A DNA stretch of 64,000 nucleotides. It comes from Rhizohabitans arisaemae. Lineage in GTDB: Bacteria > Actinomycetota > Actinomycetes > Streptosporangiales > Streptosporangiaceae. Below the pieces are notes generated by a model. The model ran no database searches. It was not told the origin of the DNA and saw only the letters and a list, made by a program, of their open reading frames with translations. Each line of letters opens with the position of its first letter. Position 1 is the stretch's first letter. This document shows, in pieces, positions 1-8,144 of this stretch. The stretch is from assembly GCF_025996515.1 (NCBI RefSeq), contig NZ_BLRH01000009.1, forward strand, positions 310,001 through 374,000, written 5' to 3'. Both the position numbers and the translations under genes were made by a program.

Positions 1-628
1 GGACCCGGGTGGGTTCGCGGACGAGCGGATAGTGGTTGACGAAGACCACGGGCAGCCCGCCCGCCTCGGCGCTCAGCCGGCGTTCGGTCTCGGCGACCCG
101 GGCCCGGCACCAGGCGTCCCTGGTGGGGTAGGGGTCGGGGTGGAGCAGCACCTCGTCGGCGCAGACCACGCCGGACTCGTAGGCGACGGCGAGCGACTCC
201 TCCTTGGTCGAGGCCCCCTCGGGACGGAACGTGTAGTCGTAACCGAGGAAGAGGGGGACGATCAGGGCGGGGCCGTCGGCACCCTCCCAGATCGGGTACG
301 AATCCTCCGGGGTGGTCACCCCGAGGCTCCGGCAGACCTCGACGAGACGGCGGTAGCGGGCCTCGCCCTTCAGCCTGACCGGGTCCTGGCGCGCGGTCCA
401 CAGCTCGTGGTTGCCCGGAGCCCAGATCACGCGGGCGAACCGCTCGCGGAGCAGGCCGAGCGCCCATTCGACCTCGCCCACGGTCTCGGCGACGTCCCCG
501 GCGACCAGGAGCCAGTCGTCGCCGGACTCGGGCCGGATCCCCTCAGTGATCTTCCGGTTCTCGGGGTGGGAGACATGGAGGTCGCTGATGGCCAGCAGCT
601 TCCCCGACGTCCCAGGTTTCACCGTCAT
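1..628 (-). CDS. Metallophosphoesterase, cut by the window edge
   Basis: The reading frame starts at an ATG at 628 and stays open to the left edge, so the C-terminus is missing. After about 12 residues comes a calcineurin-type metal-binding start, ISDLHVSHPEN (D-x-H motif). GDVAETV (GD motif) and APGNHELW (GNHE motif) follow, and near the cut there is VNHYPLVREP (a metal-binding His). These are the canonical dimetal phosphoesterase motifs, so hydrolysis of a phosphoester is expected; the substrate cannot be read from the sequence. It is transcribed divergently from the PfkB-type kinase gene, with 119 bases between the two starts. Confidence 0.9.
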   Translation of the reverse strand, partial: MTVKPGTSGKLLAISDLHVSHPENRKITEGIRPESGDDWLLVAGDVAETVGEVEWALGLLRERFARVIWAPGNHELWTARQDPVRLKGEARYRRLVEVCRSLGVTTPEDSYPIWEGADGPALIVPLFLGYDYTFRPEGASTKEESLAVAYESGVVCADEVLLHPDPYPTRDAWCRARVAETERRLSAEAGGLPVVFVNHYPLVREPTRV

Positions 629-747
629 CGGCGTGATCGTAGCGCGGAATCCCATGTGTACGGGATAGGTGATGACGGTGCTCCAGCCCGCCGCCAATCC
701 CTAAGATCCTGCGTATCGCGGATAATCCCCCCTTTGAAAGGCCCGCA

Positions 748-1656
748 ATGACGCACGTGCTCACCCTCGGCGAGGCGCTCGCCGTCGTCGCCACCGAACC
801 CGGCGACCGGCTCCGCCATACCGACCGGCTGCGGCTCGACATCTGCGGCTCCGAGACCAGCCTGGCGATCGGGCTGATCAGATTGGGGCATCGGGTGACC
901 TGGATCGGCAGGGTCGGCGACGACGAGCTGGGCCGACGGATCCTGGCCACCCTGCACGGCGAGGGCGTCAACGTCCGCGGATGCCGTACGGACACCACGT
1001 CGCCGACCGGAATGGTGCTCAAGGAGCTGCGTTTCGGAACGTTCCCTCGGCTCACCCACTACCGGGCGGGCACGGCGGGCTTGGGGCTGTCGCCGCTGGA
1101 CGTCCCCACGGGGGCGGTCAGGGAGGCCCGGCTCCTGCACATCACCGGCATCACCCCGGGTCTCAGCCCGAGCGCGTACGAGGCGGTGAAGCAGGCGGTG
1201 TCGACGGCCAAGGACGCGGGGGTCCCGGTCTCCTTCGACGTGAACTACCACGCCGAGCTCTGGCCGGAGGCCAACGAGGCGGTGGACGTCCTCTCGTCGC
1301 TGGCCGCGAAGTCGGACGTCGTCTTCGCCAACCAGGACGAGCTCATGCTGATCGAGTCCGTCTTGAACCGGATCCCCGAGCTCGTGGTCACCCGTGGGGA
1401 GAAGGGGGCGAGCGTCACGGTGGGCGGGCTCAGATTCGACACGACGGCGGTCCCGGTGAGCGTCGTGGACCCCTCCGGTGCGGGTGAGGCGTTCGTCGCC
1501 GGCTACCTGAGCGCGCTGCTGGAGGACCTGCACCCGTCGATGCGGCTGCAGCGGGGGGCGCTGCTCAGCGCGTTCTCCTTGGCCAGCGCGAGCGCCTGGC
1601 ACGGCCTGCCGAGCCGGGACGACCTGCGTCCGGTCAACCGGGACCTGGTGCGCTGA
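748..1656 (+). CDS. PfkB-family carbohydrate kinase (KDG-kinase-like)
   Basis: This 302-residue protein has the ribokinase/PfkB layout. The N-terminal substrate region has the GSETSLAIGLIRLGH glycine/asparagine-type motif followed by WIGRVGDDELG. The second signature is near residue 235. It resembles 2-keto-3-deoxygluconate kinases more than fructokinases. The catalytic signature reads DPSGAGEAFVAGYL, where nearly all family members have GAGD, so the usual catalytic-base Asp is Glu here. Whether activity is kept is unknown. A GAAAGG ribosome site lies just upstream of the ATG. A strong hairpin follows the stop and is shared with the convergent secreted-protein gene. Confidence 0.9.
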   Translation: MTHVLTLGEALAVVATEPGDRLRHTDRLRLDICGSETSLAIGLIRLGHRVTWIGRVGDDELGRRILATLHGEGVNVRGCRTDTTSPTGMVLKELRFGTFPRLTHYRAGTAGLGLSPLDVPTGAVREARLLHITGITPGLSPSAYEAVKQAVSTAKDAGVPVSFDVNYHAELWPEANEAVDVLSSLAAKSDVVFANQDELMLIESVLNRIPELVVTRGEKGASVTVGGLRFDTTAVPVSVVDPSGAGEAFVAGYLSALLEDLHPSMRLQRGALLSAFSLASASAWHGLPSRDDLRPVNRDLVR

Positions 1657-1664
1657 GCTGGGCG

Positions 1665-1697
1665 CCGGGGACCCGGTCCGGTGGTCCGGGTCCCCGG
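1665..1697. terminator. Bidirectional hairpin terminator
   Basis: A perfect 12-base stem (CCGGGGACCCGG pairing with CCGGGTCCCCGG) with a 9-base loop lies between the convergent kinase and I36-like genes. There is no U-tract, which is usual for high-GC actinomycete terminators. Confidence 0.6.
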
Positions 1698-1726
1698 GCG
1701 GCGACTCGGCGGCAGGCGCCCGGGAC

Positions 1727-2104
1727 TCAGCAGTAGGCGCCCGAGGCGATGCGGTCCATGACCCCGCCGAAGGCGCCGAGGTAGTCGGCCCGATAGTCAC
1801 CGGCGCCCGCCAACCGGGCACCGTGGAAGTCCCCGCCGGGGTCGTCCCCGGTGTCGATGAGGCACGCCCGGGTATTGGCGATGAAGGACCCGACGTGGTC
1901 GACGAGGGCGGCGGCCCGGTCGCCGAGGAACACGTTTCCCTGGTTCGGGGTCCACACGTACGACGCGCCGGTGTAGTTCGGCCCGGACCAGAGGCAGACG
2001 GCTCCGTACGGGCAGGCGGGCGCGGGCGAGGCCTGCGCCACGCCGGGCAGGGCCACCGCCGCCGCGGCGCCGAGTCCCGCGAGGATCGCTCGTAAGCCGG
2101 TCAT
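1727..2104 (-). CDS. Secreted peptidase-inhibitor-I36-like protein
   Basis: This 125-residue protein has a Sec signal peptide: MTGLR, a hydrophobic Ala/Leu core, and a likely cut after AQAS near residue 26. The mature part begins with CPYGAVCLWSGPNYTG, a pattern typical of the small crystallin-like peptidase inhibitor family I36 in actinomycetes. It carries four cysteines (two near the mature N-terminus, one in TRACL, and the C-terminal residue), suggesting two disulfides. The likely role is an extracellular small beta-sandwich protein, possibly inhibiting proteases. The target is unknown. GAGGAAG lies upstream of the ATG. Confidence 0.8.
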   Translation of the reverse strand: MTGLRAILAGLGAAAAVALPGVAQASPAPACPYGAVCLWSGPNYTGASYVWTPNQGNVFLGDRAAALVDHVGSFIANTRACLIDTGDDPGGDFHGARLAGAGDYRADYLGAFGGVMDRIASGAYC

Positions 2105-2283
2105 GGGTCTTCCTCTCGGTCACGGTCGAACGACCACGCTCGCGATCATAACTTTCGGCGATTCAAATATCACTCTTCGTGATGACATGCCGCCGTGGCC
2201 TGATCGTGAATTCGACGACAACACGTACCAATCCTGTGCATATTGCCGTATGTAACAGGACATGCCGGATATTGTGGTGGATC

Positions 2284-2772
2284 ATGTTCGACCCACCACG
2301 CCAGGGAATCAGCTCCCGGAGCCCTGCCGTCCAGATGCTGATCGCCCTGTCGATCATGGCGGCCCTGACGATGACCTTCGGCGCGGTCCTGGTCTCCATC
2401 GCCGACACCGTCTCCCCGCCGAGGCCCAACCTCGCGGCCGCCGCGACCGCCTCGCCCACACCGGGGCCGGGTGCGGGCCCGCGGGTCAGCCCCGTCTCCA
2501 CCGCGCCCACCACCACGCCGCGACCGGGGGCCGTACCCTCCCCCGACGCCGACCAGCGACGGCGGCTGCTGATCGTCCTGGAGGCGGCCGCCCCGTCCCT
2601 CACCGGCGCCACGGCGATCCACCGGGCCAGGCTCACCTGCGCCGAGATGCTCCGGGGCATGGCCGTTCCCCGGGTCGTCGAACGCGCGCGGGTACGGTTC
2701 GCCCCCGCAACCCCCGGTCAGGCGAGGCGGATCGTCACCGCGATCGAGCAGATCTTCTGCGCCCCGCGCTGA
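2284..2772 (+). CDS. Membrane-anchored protein with Cys-containing C-terminal domain
   Basis: The frame is open upstream to 2179, but the ATG at 2284 gives a sensible start just before the membrane segment. The 162-residue product has one transmembrane helix (residues about 16-42), a Pro/Thr/Ser/Ala-rich linker (about 48-85) and an alpha-helical C-terminal domain with two cysteines (LTCAEML and QIFCAPR). The layout resembles small actinobacterial exported domains of the DUF732 type, but the match is weak. The function is unknown. It lies just upstream of pqqA on the same strand; a shared transcript is possible but not shown. Confidence 0.65.
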   Translation: MFDPPRQGISSRSPAVQMLIALSIMAALTMTFGAVLVSIADTVSPPRPNLAAAATASPTPGPGAGPRVSPVSTAPTTTPRPGAVPSPDADQRRRLLIVLEAAAPSLTGATAIHRARLTCAEMLRGMAVPRVVERARVRFAPATPGQARRIVTAIEQIFCAPR

Positions 2773-2909
2773 CTGCACGCTGCGCTGATTACCAGTCGTT
2801 CACCAACAAACCAGCAAATCTCCAGCGATTCTCGACATGACCCCGGGAATAATGCGGTTCGGCCGTGCCGATAAGACGGCACGCGGCAGCAAGGGTAGGT
2901 GAACCGGTT

Positions 2910-2996
2910 ATGGCAGAGAACACCTGGCACACCCCCGATTACGAGGTCATCGAGACATCGCTCGAAGTGACCGCTTACTTCATGACGAACCGCTAG
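2910..2996 (+). CDS. pqqA: PQQ precursor peptide PqqA
   Basis: This 28-codon gene lies 14 bases before pqqB. The peptide ends SLEVTAYFMTNR and so holds the invariant Glu19-Val-Thr-x-Tyr23. Those two side chains are the ones PqqE cross-links to build pyrroloquinoline quinone. AAGGGTAGGTG lies upstream of the ATG. PqqA is the ribosomally made substrate for the operon. No processing protease gene (pqqF/G) is visible nearby. Confidence 0.95.
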   Translation: MAENTWHTPDYEVIETSLEVTAYFMTNR

Positions 2997-3010
2997 ATTC
3001 CAACACCGCC

Positions 3011-3931
3011 ATGCAGTTGCGCGTTCTCGGAACCGCGGCGGGTGGCGGCATCCCGCAGTGGAACTGCGCGTGCCCCGGATGCGCCGGGGCACGCGCACAT
3101 CCCGCCCGGCGGCGATGCCACGCCTCGATCGCGGTGCGCTCAGGCCCCGGCAGCTGGTACATCGTCAACGCGACCCCCGACATCACCGCCCAGATCGAGG
3201 CGTGCCGGCCCCTGCACCCACCCGCGGGCGGCCGGGACACCCCGGTGCGCGGGGTGATCCTCACCGACGCCGAACTCGACCACACCCTCGGCCTCGCCCT
3301 CCTGCGGCAGGCCGGGGAGACCGAAATCCTCGCCGCCCCCGCCGTACGGGACGCGCTCCTGGACCGTCTGCGGCTCGGCCGGATCCTGGACCCCTACACC
3401 ACACTCACCTGGCGCGAACTGCCCGAGGACCGCCCGCTCCGGCTCGGCGGCGCCGGATCGGTCACGGTCCGCGCCATCCCGGTGTCGGGCAAACGCCCGC
3501 GATACGCCGTGGACGGTACGGCCGGCGGCGCGCCCTGGGTGATCGCGCTCCTGCTCGCCGACGCGAAGTCGGGCGCGTCCGCGCTGTACGCCCCCGCCGT
3601 GGGCACCTGGTCGCCGGAGCTGGAGCGGGCCGCGGCCGACGCCGACTGCGTCATTCTCGACGGAACGTTCTGGGACGATGACGAACCCCGCAAAACGGGA
3701 ATATCCCCCAAGTCTGCGACGGAGATGGGGCACCTCCCCATCGACGGCCCGGACGGCACGGCCACCCGACTGGCGCGCCTGCGCGCCGCACGCCCCGGAA
3801 ACGGAGGACGCCACCTCTACACCCATCTCAACAACACCAACCGGCTCGTCGACCCGGCCGCTCCCGAGCACCGGGTACTCGCCGAAATGGGCATCGAGGT
3901 CGCCGGCGAAGGAGCAGTGATCGAACTATGA
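3011..3931 (+). CDS. pqqB: PQQ biosynthesis protein PqqB
   Basis: This 306-residue protein of the metallo-beta-lactamase fold starts MQLRVLGTAAGGGIPQWNC, the standard PqqB N-terminus. The CACPGCAGAR segment supplies the CxxC structural metal site. DAELDHTLGL is the degenerate metal-binding motif of the family, and KSATEMGHLPI and HLYTHLNNTN are the expected downstream His motifs. PqqB is an iron-dependent hydroxylase acting on the cross-linked Glu-Tyr intermediate. Its last four bases overlap the pqqC start (ATGA), indicating translational coupling. Confidence 0.96.
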   Translation: MQLRVLGTAAGGGIPQWNCACPGCAGARAHPARRRCHASIAVRSGPGSWYIVNATPDITAQIEACRPLHPPAGGRDTPVRGVILTDAELDHTLGLALLRQAGETEILAAPAVRDALLDRLRLGRILDPYTTLTWRELPEDRPLRLGGAGSVTVRAIPVSGKRPRYAVDGTAGGAPWVIALLLADAKSGASALYAPAVGTWSPELERAAADADCVILDGTFWDDDEPRKTGISPKSATEMGHLPIDGPDGTATRLARLRAARPGNGGRHLYTHLNNTNRLVDPAAPEHRVLAEMGIEVAGEGAVIEL

Positions 3932-4683
3932 GCGACACACCGTGGAGCCCGGCGGAGTTCGGCGAGCGCCTGCGTGCCGTCCCCGGCGAGCGTTACCATC
4001 ACCTCCACCCGTTCAACCTCCGTATGCACGCGGGTGACCTGGACCGGGGGGAGATCCGGGGCTGGATCCTCAACCGCTTCCACTACCAGCGGAACATCCC
4101 CATCAAAGACGCCCTCATCCTGGCCAAACTGGAGGACCGCGAACTCCGCCGGATGTGGATCCGCCGCATCCACGACCACGACGGGGGACCCCACGTCCCC
4201 GGCGACCCCGACGGCGGCGGCATCGAGCGCTGGCTCCGGCTCGGCGAGGCCGCCGGACTCGACCGCGCGCTCCTGCTCTCCGGCTACTCCGTGCTCCCCG
4301 GGGTGCGTTTCGCGGTCGAGGCCTACGTCAACTTCTGCCGCCTGCGCACCACGCTGGAGGCCGTCGCCTCCTCGCTCACCGAACTGTTCGCCCCCGACAT
4401 CATGCGGACCCGGATCGACGCGTTCGAACGCCACTACCGCTGGATCGACGGCGACGGCCTGAGGTACTTCCACACCCGGATCGGCCAAGGCAGACGGGAC
4501 AGCGGCGAGGCGCTCGACCTCGTCCGCTCCTGGGCCCGGACCCGGGAGGAGCAGGAACGGGCCGTCGCCGCGCTCTCCTTCAAGTGCGACGTGCTCTGGT
4601 CGCTCCTCGACGCCGTCCAGGACGCCTACGGCCCCGAGGGCGGAAGGCGGCCACGCGAGGGGGAGTTCGCCCATGGAAACTGA
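3928..4683 (+). CDS. pqqC: Pyrroloquinoline-quinone synthase PqqC
   Basis: This 251-residue all-helical oxidase of the TenA/PqqC fold carries out the last step, ring closure and eight-electron oxidation to PQQ. Family landmarks include RYHHLHPFNLRMHAG, WILNRFHYQRNIPIKDA, HDHDGG and RHYRWIDGDGLRYFHTRI. The length is typical. It overlaps pqqB by 4 bases and pqqD by 11. Confidence 0.96.
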   Translation: MSDTPWSPAEFGERLRAVPGERYHHLHPFNLRMHAGDLDRGEIRGWILNRFHYQRNIPIKDALILAKLEDRELRRMWIRRIHDHDGGPHVPGDPDGGGIERWLRLGEAAGLDRALLLSGYSVLPGVRFAVEAYVNFCRLRTTLEAVASSLTELFAPDIMRTRIDAFERHYRWIDGDGLRYFHTRIGQGRRDSGEALDLVRSWARTREEQERAVAALSFKCDVLWSLLDAVQDAYGPEGGRRPREGEFAHGN

Positions 4684-4933
4684 CTGGAGACCGGCGCTCG
4701 CCCCTGCGGTCCTGCTCCGCCGGGACGGGGTGACCGGGGCCGACCTGCTGGTGATGCCCGAACGTGTGGTCGTCCTGAACGAGCAGGCCGGAGCGGTGCT
4801 CCGGCTCTGCGACGGGGCCAGCACCGTGACGCAGATCGTCGACCGGCTCCTCGCCGACCATCCCGGCGCCCCGGTCGCCGAGGAGGTCCCGGTCTTCATC
4901 GACCGGGTCCGGGGGGAGGGCTGGGTACGGTGA
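4673..4933 (+). CDS. pqqD: PqqA-binding chaperone PqqD
   Basis: This 86-residue winged-helix RiPP recognition element holds the PqqA peptide and presents it to PqqE. LNEQAGAVLRLCDGASTVTQIVDRL is the classic PqqD core, close to LNEtaaaIL.LcdG..sv. It overlaps the end of pqqC by 11 bases and the pqqE start by 4 (GTGA), which suggests stoichiometric coupled translation with PqqE. Confidence 0.95.
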   Translation: METDWRPALAPAVLLRRDGVTGADLLVMPERVVVLNEQAGAVLRLCDGASTVTQIVDRLLADHPGAPVAEEVPVFIDRVRGEGWVR

Positions 4934-6072
4934 CCGGCCTCCCCCGGCCGTGGGCGCTGCTCGCCGAGCTCACCCACGCGTGCCCGCTGCGCTGCCCGTA
5001 CTGCTCCAACCCCGTCGAACTCGTCCGCCGATCGGCCGAACTGACGGCCGCCGACTGGGCCAGGGTGTTCGGCGAGGCGGCCGGGCTCGGCGTCGTCCAC
5101 ACCCACCTGTCCGGCGGCGAGCCGCTGCTCCGGCCCGACCTCGCCGAGATCACCGCCTCGGCGGTCCGGACCGGGCTCTACACCCAGCTCGTCACCAGCG
5201 GGGTCGGGCTGACCGAGACCAGAATGGCCGAGCTCCTCGACGCGGGCCTGCACAGCGTGCAGCTCTCCGTCCAGGACGCCGACCCGGTCTCCTCCGACCG
5301 GATCGGCGGCCGGCGGTCGTTCCCCGCCAAGGAGCGCGCCGCGCGGCTGGTCGTCGAGTCCGGGCTCCCCCTCGGGCTCAACGTCGTGCTGCACCGGCAC
5401 AATCTGGACTCCCTCGACGAGATCATCGCCCTCGGCCTCTCCTGGGGCGTCAGCCGGATCGAGCTCGCCAACACCCAGTACTACGGATGGGCCCAGCTCA
5501 ACCGCGCGGCGCTCCTGCCCACCCGGGAGCAGCTGGCCCGGGCGGAGCCGACCCTGCGGCGCTGGCGTGACCGGCTGGCCGGTTCCGTCGAGGTGATCTG
5601 GGTGGTGCCCGACTACTTCGAAGGCATCCCCAAGCCGTGTATGGGCGGCTGGGGGTCGCTCTCCATCACCGTCGGGCCGGACGGGACCGCGCTCCCCTGC
5701 CCGGCCGCGTACGCCCTGCCGGGGCTGGACCCGCCGAGCGTCCGCGACCGGCCGCTCGCCTGGATCTGGGAGAGCTCCCCGGCGTTCAACGCCTACCGGG
5801 GCACCGCGTGGCTGCCCGAGCCGTGCGCCGGCTGCCCGCGCCGGGAGATCGACTTCGGCGGGTGCCGTTGCCAGGCATTCGCGATCACCGGGGACGCCGG
5901 GCGGACCGATCCGGCCTGCGCGCTCTCCCCCGACCATCACCTGATCAAGGAACTCACCGAGGGCGGCGACCCCGCGGCGCCGGCCGAGCTGGTCTACCGC
6001 GGCCCGCGCCGGCGGCGGGGAGCCGTCGGTGAAGTCATGGTTTCGGCTCCACCCGAACAACCAATAGGTTGA
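4930..6072 (+). CDS. pqqE: Radical SAM enzyme PqqE
   Basis: This 380-residue enzyme starts with GTG inside the pqqD stop. THACPLRCPYC gives the radical-SAM cluster triad Cys18, Cys22 and Cys25. HLSGGEPLLRPD is the GGE SAM-binding motif. The C-terminal SPASM region carries the auxiliary-cluster cysteines (PCMGGWG, LPCPAA, PCAGCPRREIDFGGCRCQAF). It forges the Glu-Tyr C-C bond in PqqA. It is the last gene of the operon, and a GC-rich hairpin follows at 6080. Confidence 0.96.
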   Translation: MTGLPRPWALLAELTHACPLRCPYCSNPVELVRRSAELTAADWARVFGEAAGLGVVHTHLSGGEPLLRPDLAEITASAVRTGLYTQLVTSGVGLTETRMAELLDAGLHSVQLSVQDADPVSSDRIGGRRSFPAKERAARLVVESGLPLGLNVVLHRHNLDSLDEIIALGLSWGVSRIELANTQYYGWAQLNRAALLPTREQLARAEPTLRRWRDRLAGSVEVIWVVPDYFEGIPKPCMGGWGSLSITVGPDGTALPCPAAYALPGLDPPSVRDRPLAWIWESSPAFNAYRGTAWLPEPCAGCPRREIDFGGCRCQAFAITGDAGRTDPACALSPDHHLIKELTEGGDPAAPAELVYRGPRRRRGAVGEVMVSAPPEQPIG

Positions 6073-6079
6073 TCGTGAC

Positions 6080-6102
6080 ACCCCGCCCCCGCCGGGCGGG
6101 GT
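6080..6102 (+). terminator. Hairpin after pqqE
   Basis: An 8-base stem (ACCCCGCC with GGCGGGGT) lies just behind the pqqE stop. It probably ends the pqq transcript. No U-run follows. Confidence 0.45.
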
Positions 6103-6336
6103 CGCGTCGACGTCGCCGGCAGGACGGAGCCATGCGGTTGAGTCGTGTGCCCACGCCCCACATTCCCGATCCGACACATCGGACGTATATTACGCATGCG
6201 GAAAAACAGCAACTAAACAATTAACGGAGTCATCTTCACCTTTCTTCACTTATACATTGCCTTATATCGGCATGAAATTTGACATTTCAACCAACCACAG
6301 CGTAAAGCTGTGATCAACAGATATAGACTTATCAAT
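6103..6336. promoter_or_regulatory. AT-rich promoter region before the lipoprotein gene
   Basis: This stretch is distinctly AT-rich, in contrast with its surroundings. TTGACA at 6279-6284 matches a -35 box. A weaker TAAAGC-like -10 follows after about 18 bases, which would place transcription start near 6310. That position favours the ATG at 6337 over the GTG at 6310 as the start of the lipoprotein. Confidence 0.4.
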
Positions 6337-6771
6337 ATGTCTTCATGGAAAATCAGAACCTCGGCGGGGGTGCTTACGGCATTCACCGGGCTCCTCCTGC
6401 TGACGGGCTGCTCCGGCGACGCGAACGGCGCGGACACCCCGCGGGACGTCGTGGACGCCTATGTCACGGCCCTCAACGAGGAGGACACCGAGGCGCTCAA
6501 CCGGCTGATCCCCCCGGGCAACAACGCCGACGCCGAGATCGAGGAACTGCTCAAGGCCCACGGCGGCAAGGAGATCACCCTCAGCGAGGCCGCGATCACC
6601 AGCGAGGACTTCCGCAAGGTGGCCACCGCGCGGCTCTCCGGGGTCGGCACCGCCGGCTCGTACAGCGAAACGCTGACGATCACCCAGAACGGTGATCGCT
6701 GGTACGTCGCGCTCGGCCGGAACCCGGACCCCAACAAGATCCCGACCTCGTCGGTCGACCGGCCCACCTGA
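6337..6771 (+). CDS. Lipoprotein with nuclear-transport-factor-2-like domain
   Basis: From the ATG at 6337 the product has 144 residues. It has a short basic N-terminus, a hydrophobic core and a lipobox LLTGC (Cys near residue 25), so it should be lipid-anchored outside the membrane. The rest (DVVDAYVTALNEEDTEALNRLIPP ... GDRWYVALG) reads like a DUF4878/NTF2-like fold of actinomycete lipoproteins. No enzymatic motif is visible. No clear Shine-Dalgarno sequence precedes either possible start. Confidence 0.75.
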   Translation: MSSWKIRTSAGVLTAFTGLLLLTGCSGDANGADTPRDVVDAYVTALNEEDTEALNRLIPPGNNADAEIEELLKAHGGKEITLSEAAITSEDFRKVATARLSGVGTAGSYSETLTITQNGDRWYVALGRNPDPNKIPTSSVDRPT

Positions 6772-6854
6772 TCGGCACCGCCCACCCTCGCGGGACCCAC
6801 GTAGATATGGGTACCGTGCCCCAGATTCCTCCCGATCAGAGAGGCGAACACCCC

Positions 6855-7901
6855 ATGACCCAGACGGTCGACGCCGGAGACAACACCCCCACTCCGGCCC
6901 ACGACGTCGTCATCGGACTCCGTGAGTCCTTTCTCACCTTCACCGTGCTGGCCGCGTTCGCCGAGCACGGCATCGCCGACCGCCTCGCCGACGGCCCGCG
7001 CACCGCGGCCGAACTCGCCCACGACTGCGGCCTCGACGCCGCCGCGCTCACCCGGGTCCTGCCGATCCTCATTCCGGCCGGGATCCTGCACGCCGACGCG
7101 CAAGGCCGCTACCGGCTCACCCCGGCCGGCGAGACCCTCAAGGAGGGACCGGACTCGCTGCGCGCGACGATCCGCCTGGCCATCGAGCCGGCCTGGTGGA
7201 CGACCGCGGGCAACGTCGCCGAGACCCTGCGTACCGGCAAGTCCGGCTTCATCGCGCGGTACGGCAGCTCCTGGAACTACCTGAGCACCCGGCCCACCTC
7301 GCGTTCCCTCTTCGACCACTGCATGATCGACCGCTCCCAGTCGATCGGGCGCGACATCGCGGGACGGCACGATTTCGGCGACATCCGGTCGGTGATCGAC
7401 GTGGGCGGCGGGGCGGGCACCGTCCTCTCCGAGATCCTCGGCCCCCACGGCCATCTGACCGGCACCGTCCTGGACCTGGAACCGGCGATCCCGTCGGCCC
7501 GGGACCACCTCACCGCCCAAGGTCTGACCGGGCGTTTCCGGACCGTCGCCGGGGACTTCTTCCAGTCGGTTCCGGGTGCGGACGAGCATCCCTCGGCCTT
7601 TCTGCTCGCCAGCATCCTGCACAACTGGGACGACGACCACGCCCAGCGGATCCTGAACAACGTCGCGGCGGCGATGGGCCGGCAGGATCGGCTGCTGATC
7701 GCCGAAACCCCGCTGCCGGACGACCCGTGTGCCCCGCATCCCGGCCGCCTGCTCGACCTGCGCATGCTGATCATGTTCAACGGCGCCCGGGAACGGACCG
7801 AGTCCGAGCTTCGCGGACTCCTCGACACCGCGGGTCTGCGCGTCACCGGCATCGTCCCGCTGCCCTCCGGGCCATCCTTGATCACCGCGGAACGCGTCTG
7901 A
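6855..7901 (+). CDS. SAM-dependent O-methyltransferase
   Basis: This 348-residue protein of the plant-type/secondary-metabolite O-methyltransferase family (Methyltransf_2) has an N-terminal winged-helix dimerisation part (residues about 20-95). VIDVGGGAGTVLSEIL is SAM motif I. SILHNWDDDHAQRIL carries the catalytic His that deprotonates the acceptor hydroxyl. The ATG at 6855 is chosen because AGAGGCGA precedes it at good spacing; an in-frame ATG at 6807 has no such site. The substrate is unknown, and no biosynthetic cluster surrounds it. Confidence 0.88.
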   Translation: MTQTVDAGDNTPTPAHDVVIGLRESFLTFTVLAAFAEHGIADRLADGPRTAAELAHDCGLDAAALTRVLPILIPAGILHADAQGRYRLTPAGETLKEGPDSLRATIRLAIEPAWWTTAGNVAETLRTGKSGFIARYGSSWNYLSTRPTSRSLFDHCMIDRSQSIGRDIAGRHDFGDIRSVIDVGGGAGTVLSEILGPHGHLTGTVLDLEPAIPSARDHLTAQGLTGRFRTVAGDFFQSVPGADEHPSAFLLASILHNWDDDHAQRILNNVAAAMGRQDRLLIAETPLPDDPCAPHPGRLLDLRMLIMFNGARERTESELRGLLDTAGLRVTGIVPLPSGPSLITAERV

Positions 7902-7976
7902 CCGACCGCGCCGATCGGGTGCCGGCGCTCCGCGCCGCGACGGCCGGCGCGGGGCGATCGACATCCGGAGTGCGGT

Positions 7977-8011
7977 GTACGGCCTGCGGCGGCGACCGCC
8001 GCAGGCCGTAC
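7977..8011 (+). terminator. Perfect 16-base hairpin
   Basis: GTACGGCCTGCGGCGG pairs perfectly with CCGCCGCAGGCCGTAC around a CGA loop. It most likely ends the methyltransferase transcript and insulates the kinase operon downstream. Confidence 0.65.
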
Positions 8012-8144
8012 GGCGCGCTCGCCGACGGCGGGAACGCGCCGAACCGGCCTGCCGTGCTCCCGCGACGGGCCGGCGATCCGACGTCCGCGGAGATCGCGGC
8101 GCACGCCGTACACCTCATCGGAACATGCCGGTTAAGGTGTGGAT

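Noticed and set aside
3817-6177. 786-codon minus-strand open frame opposite pqqC-pqqE
   Set aside because: It is the antisense shadow of well-recognised pqq genes, with low-complexity composition and no family motifs.
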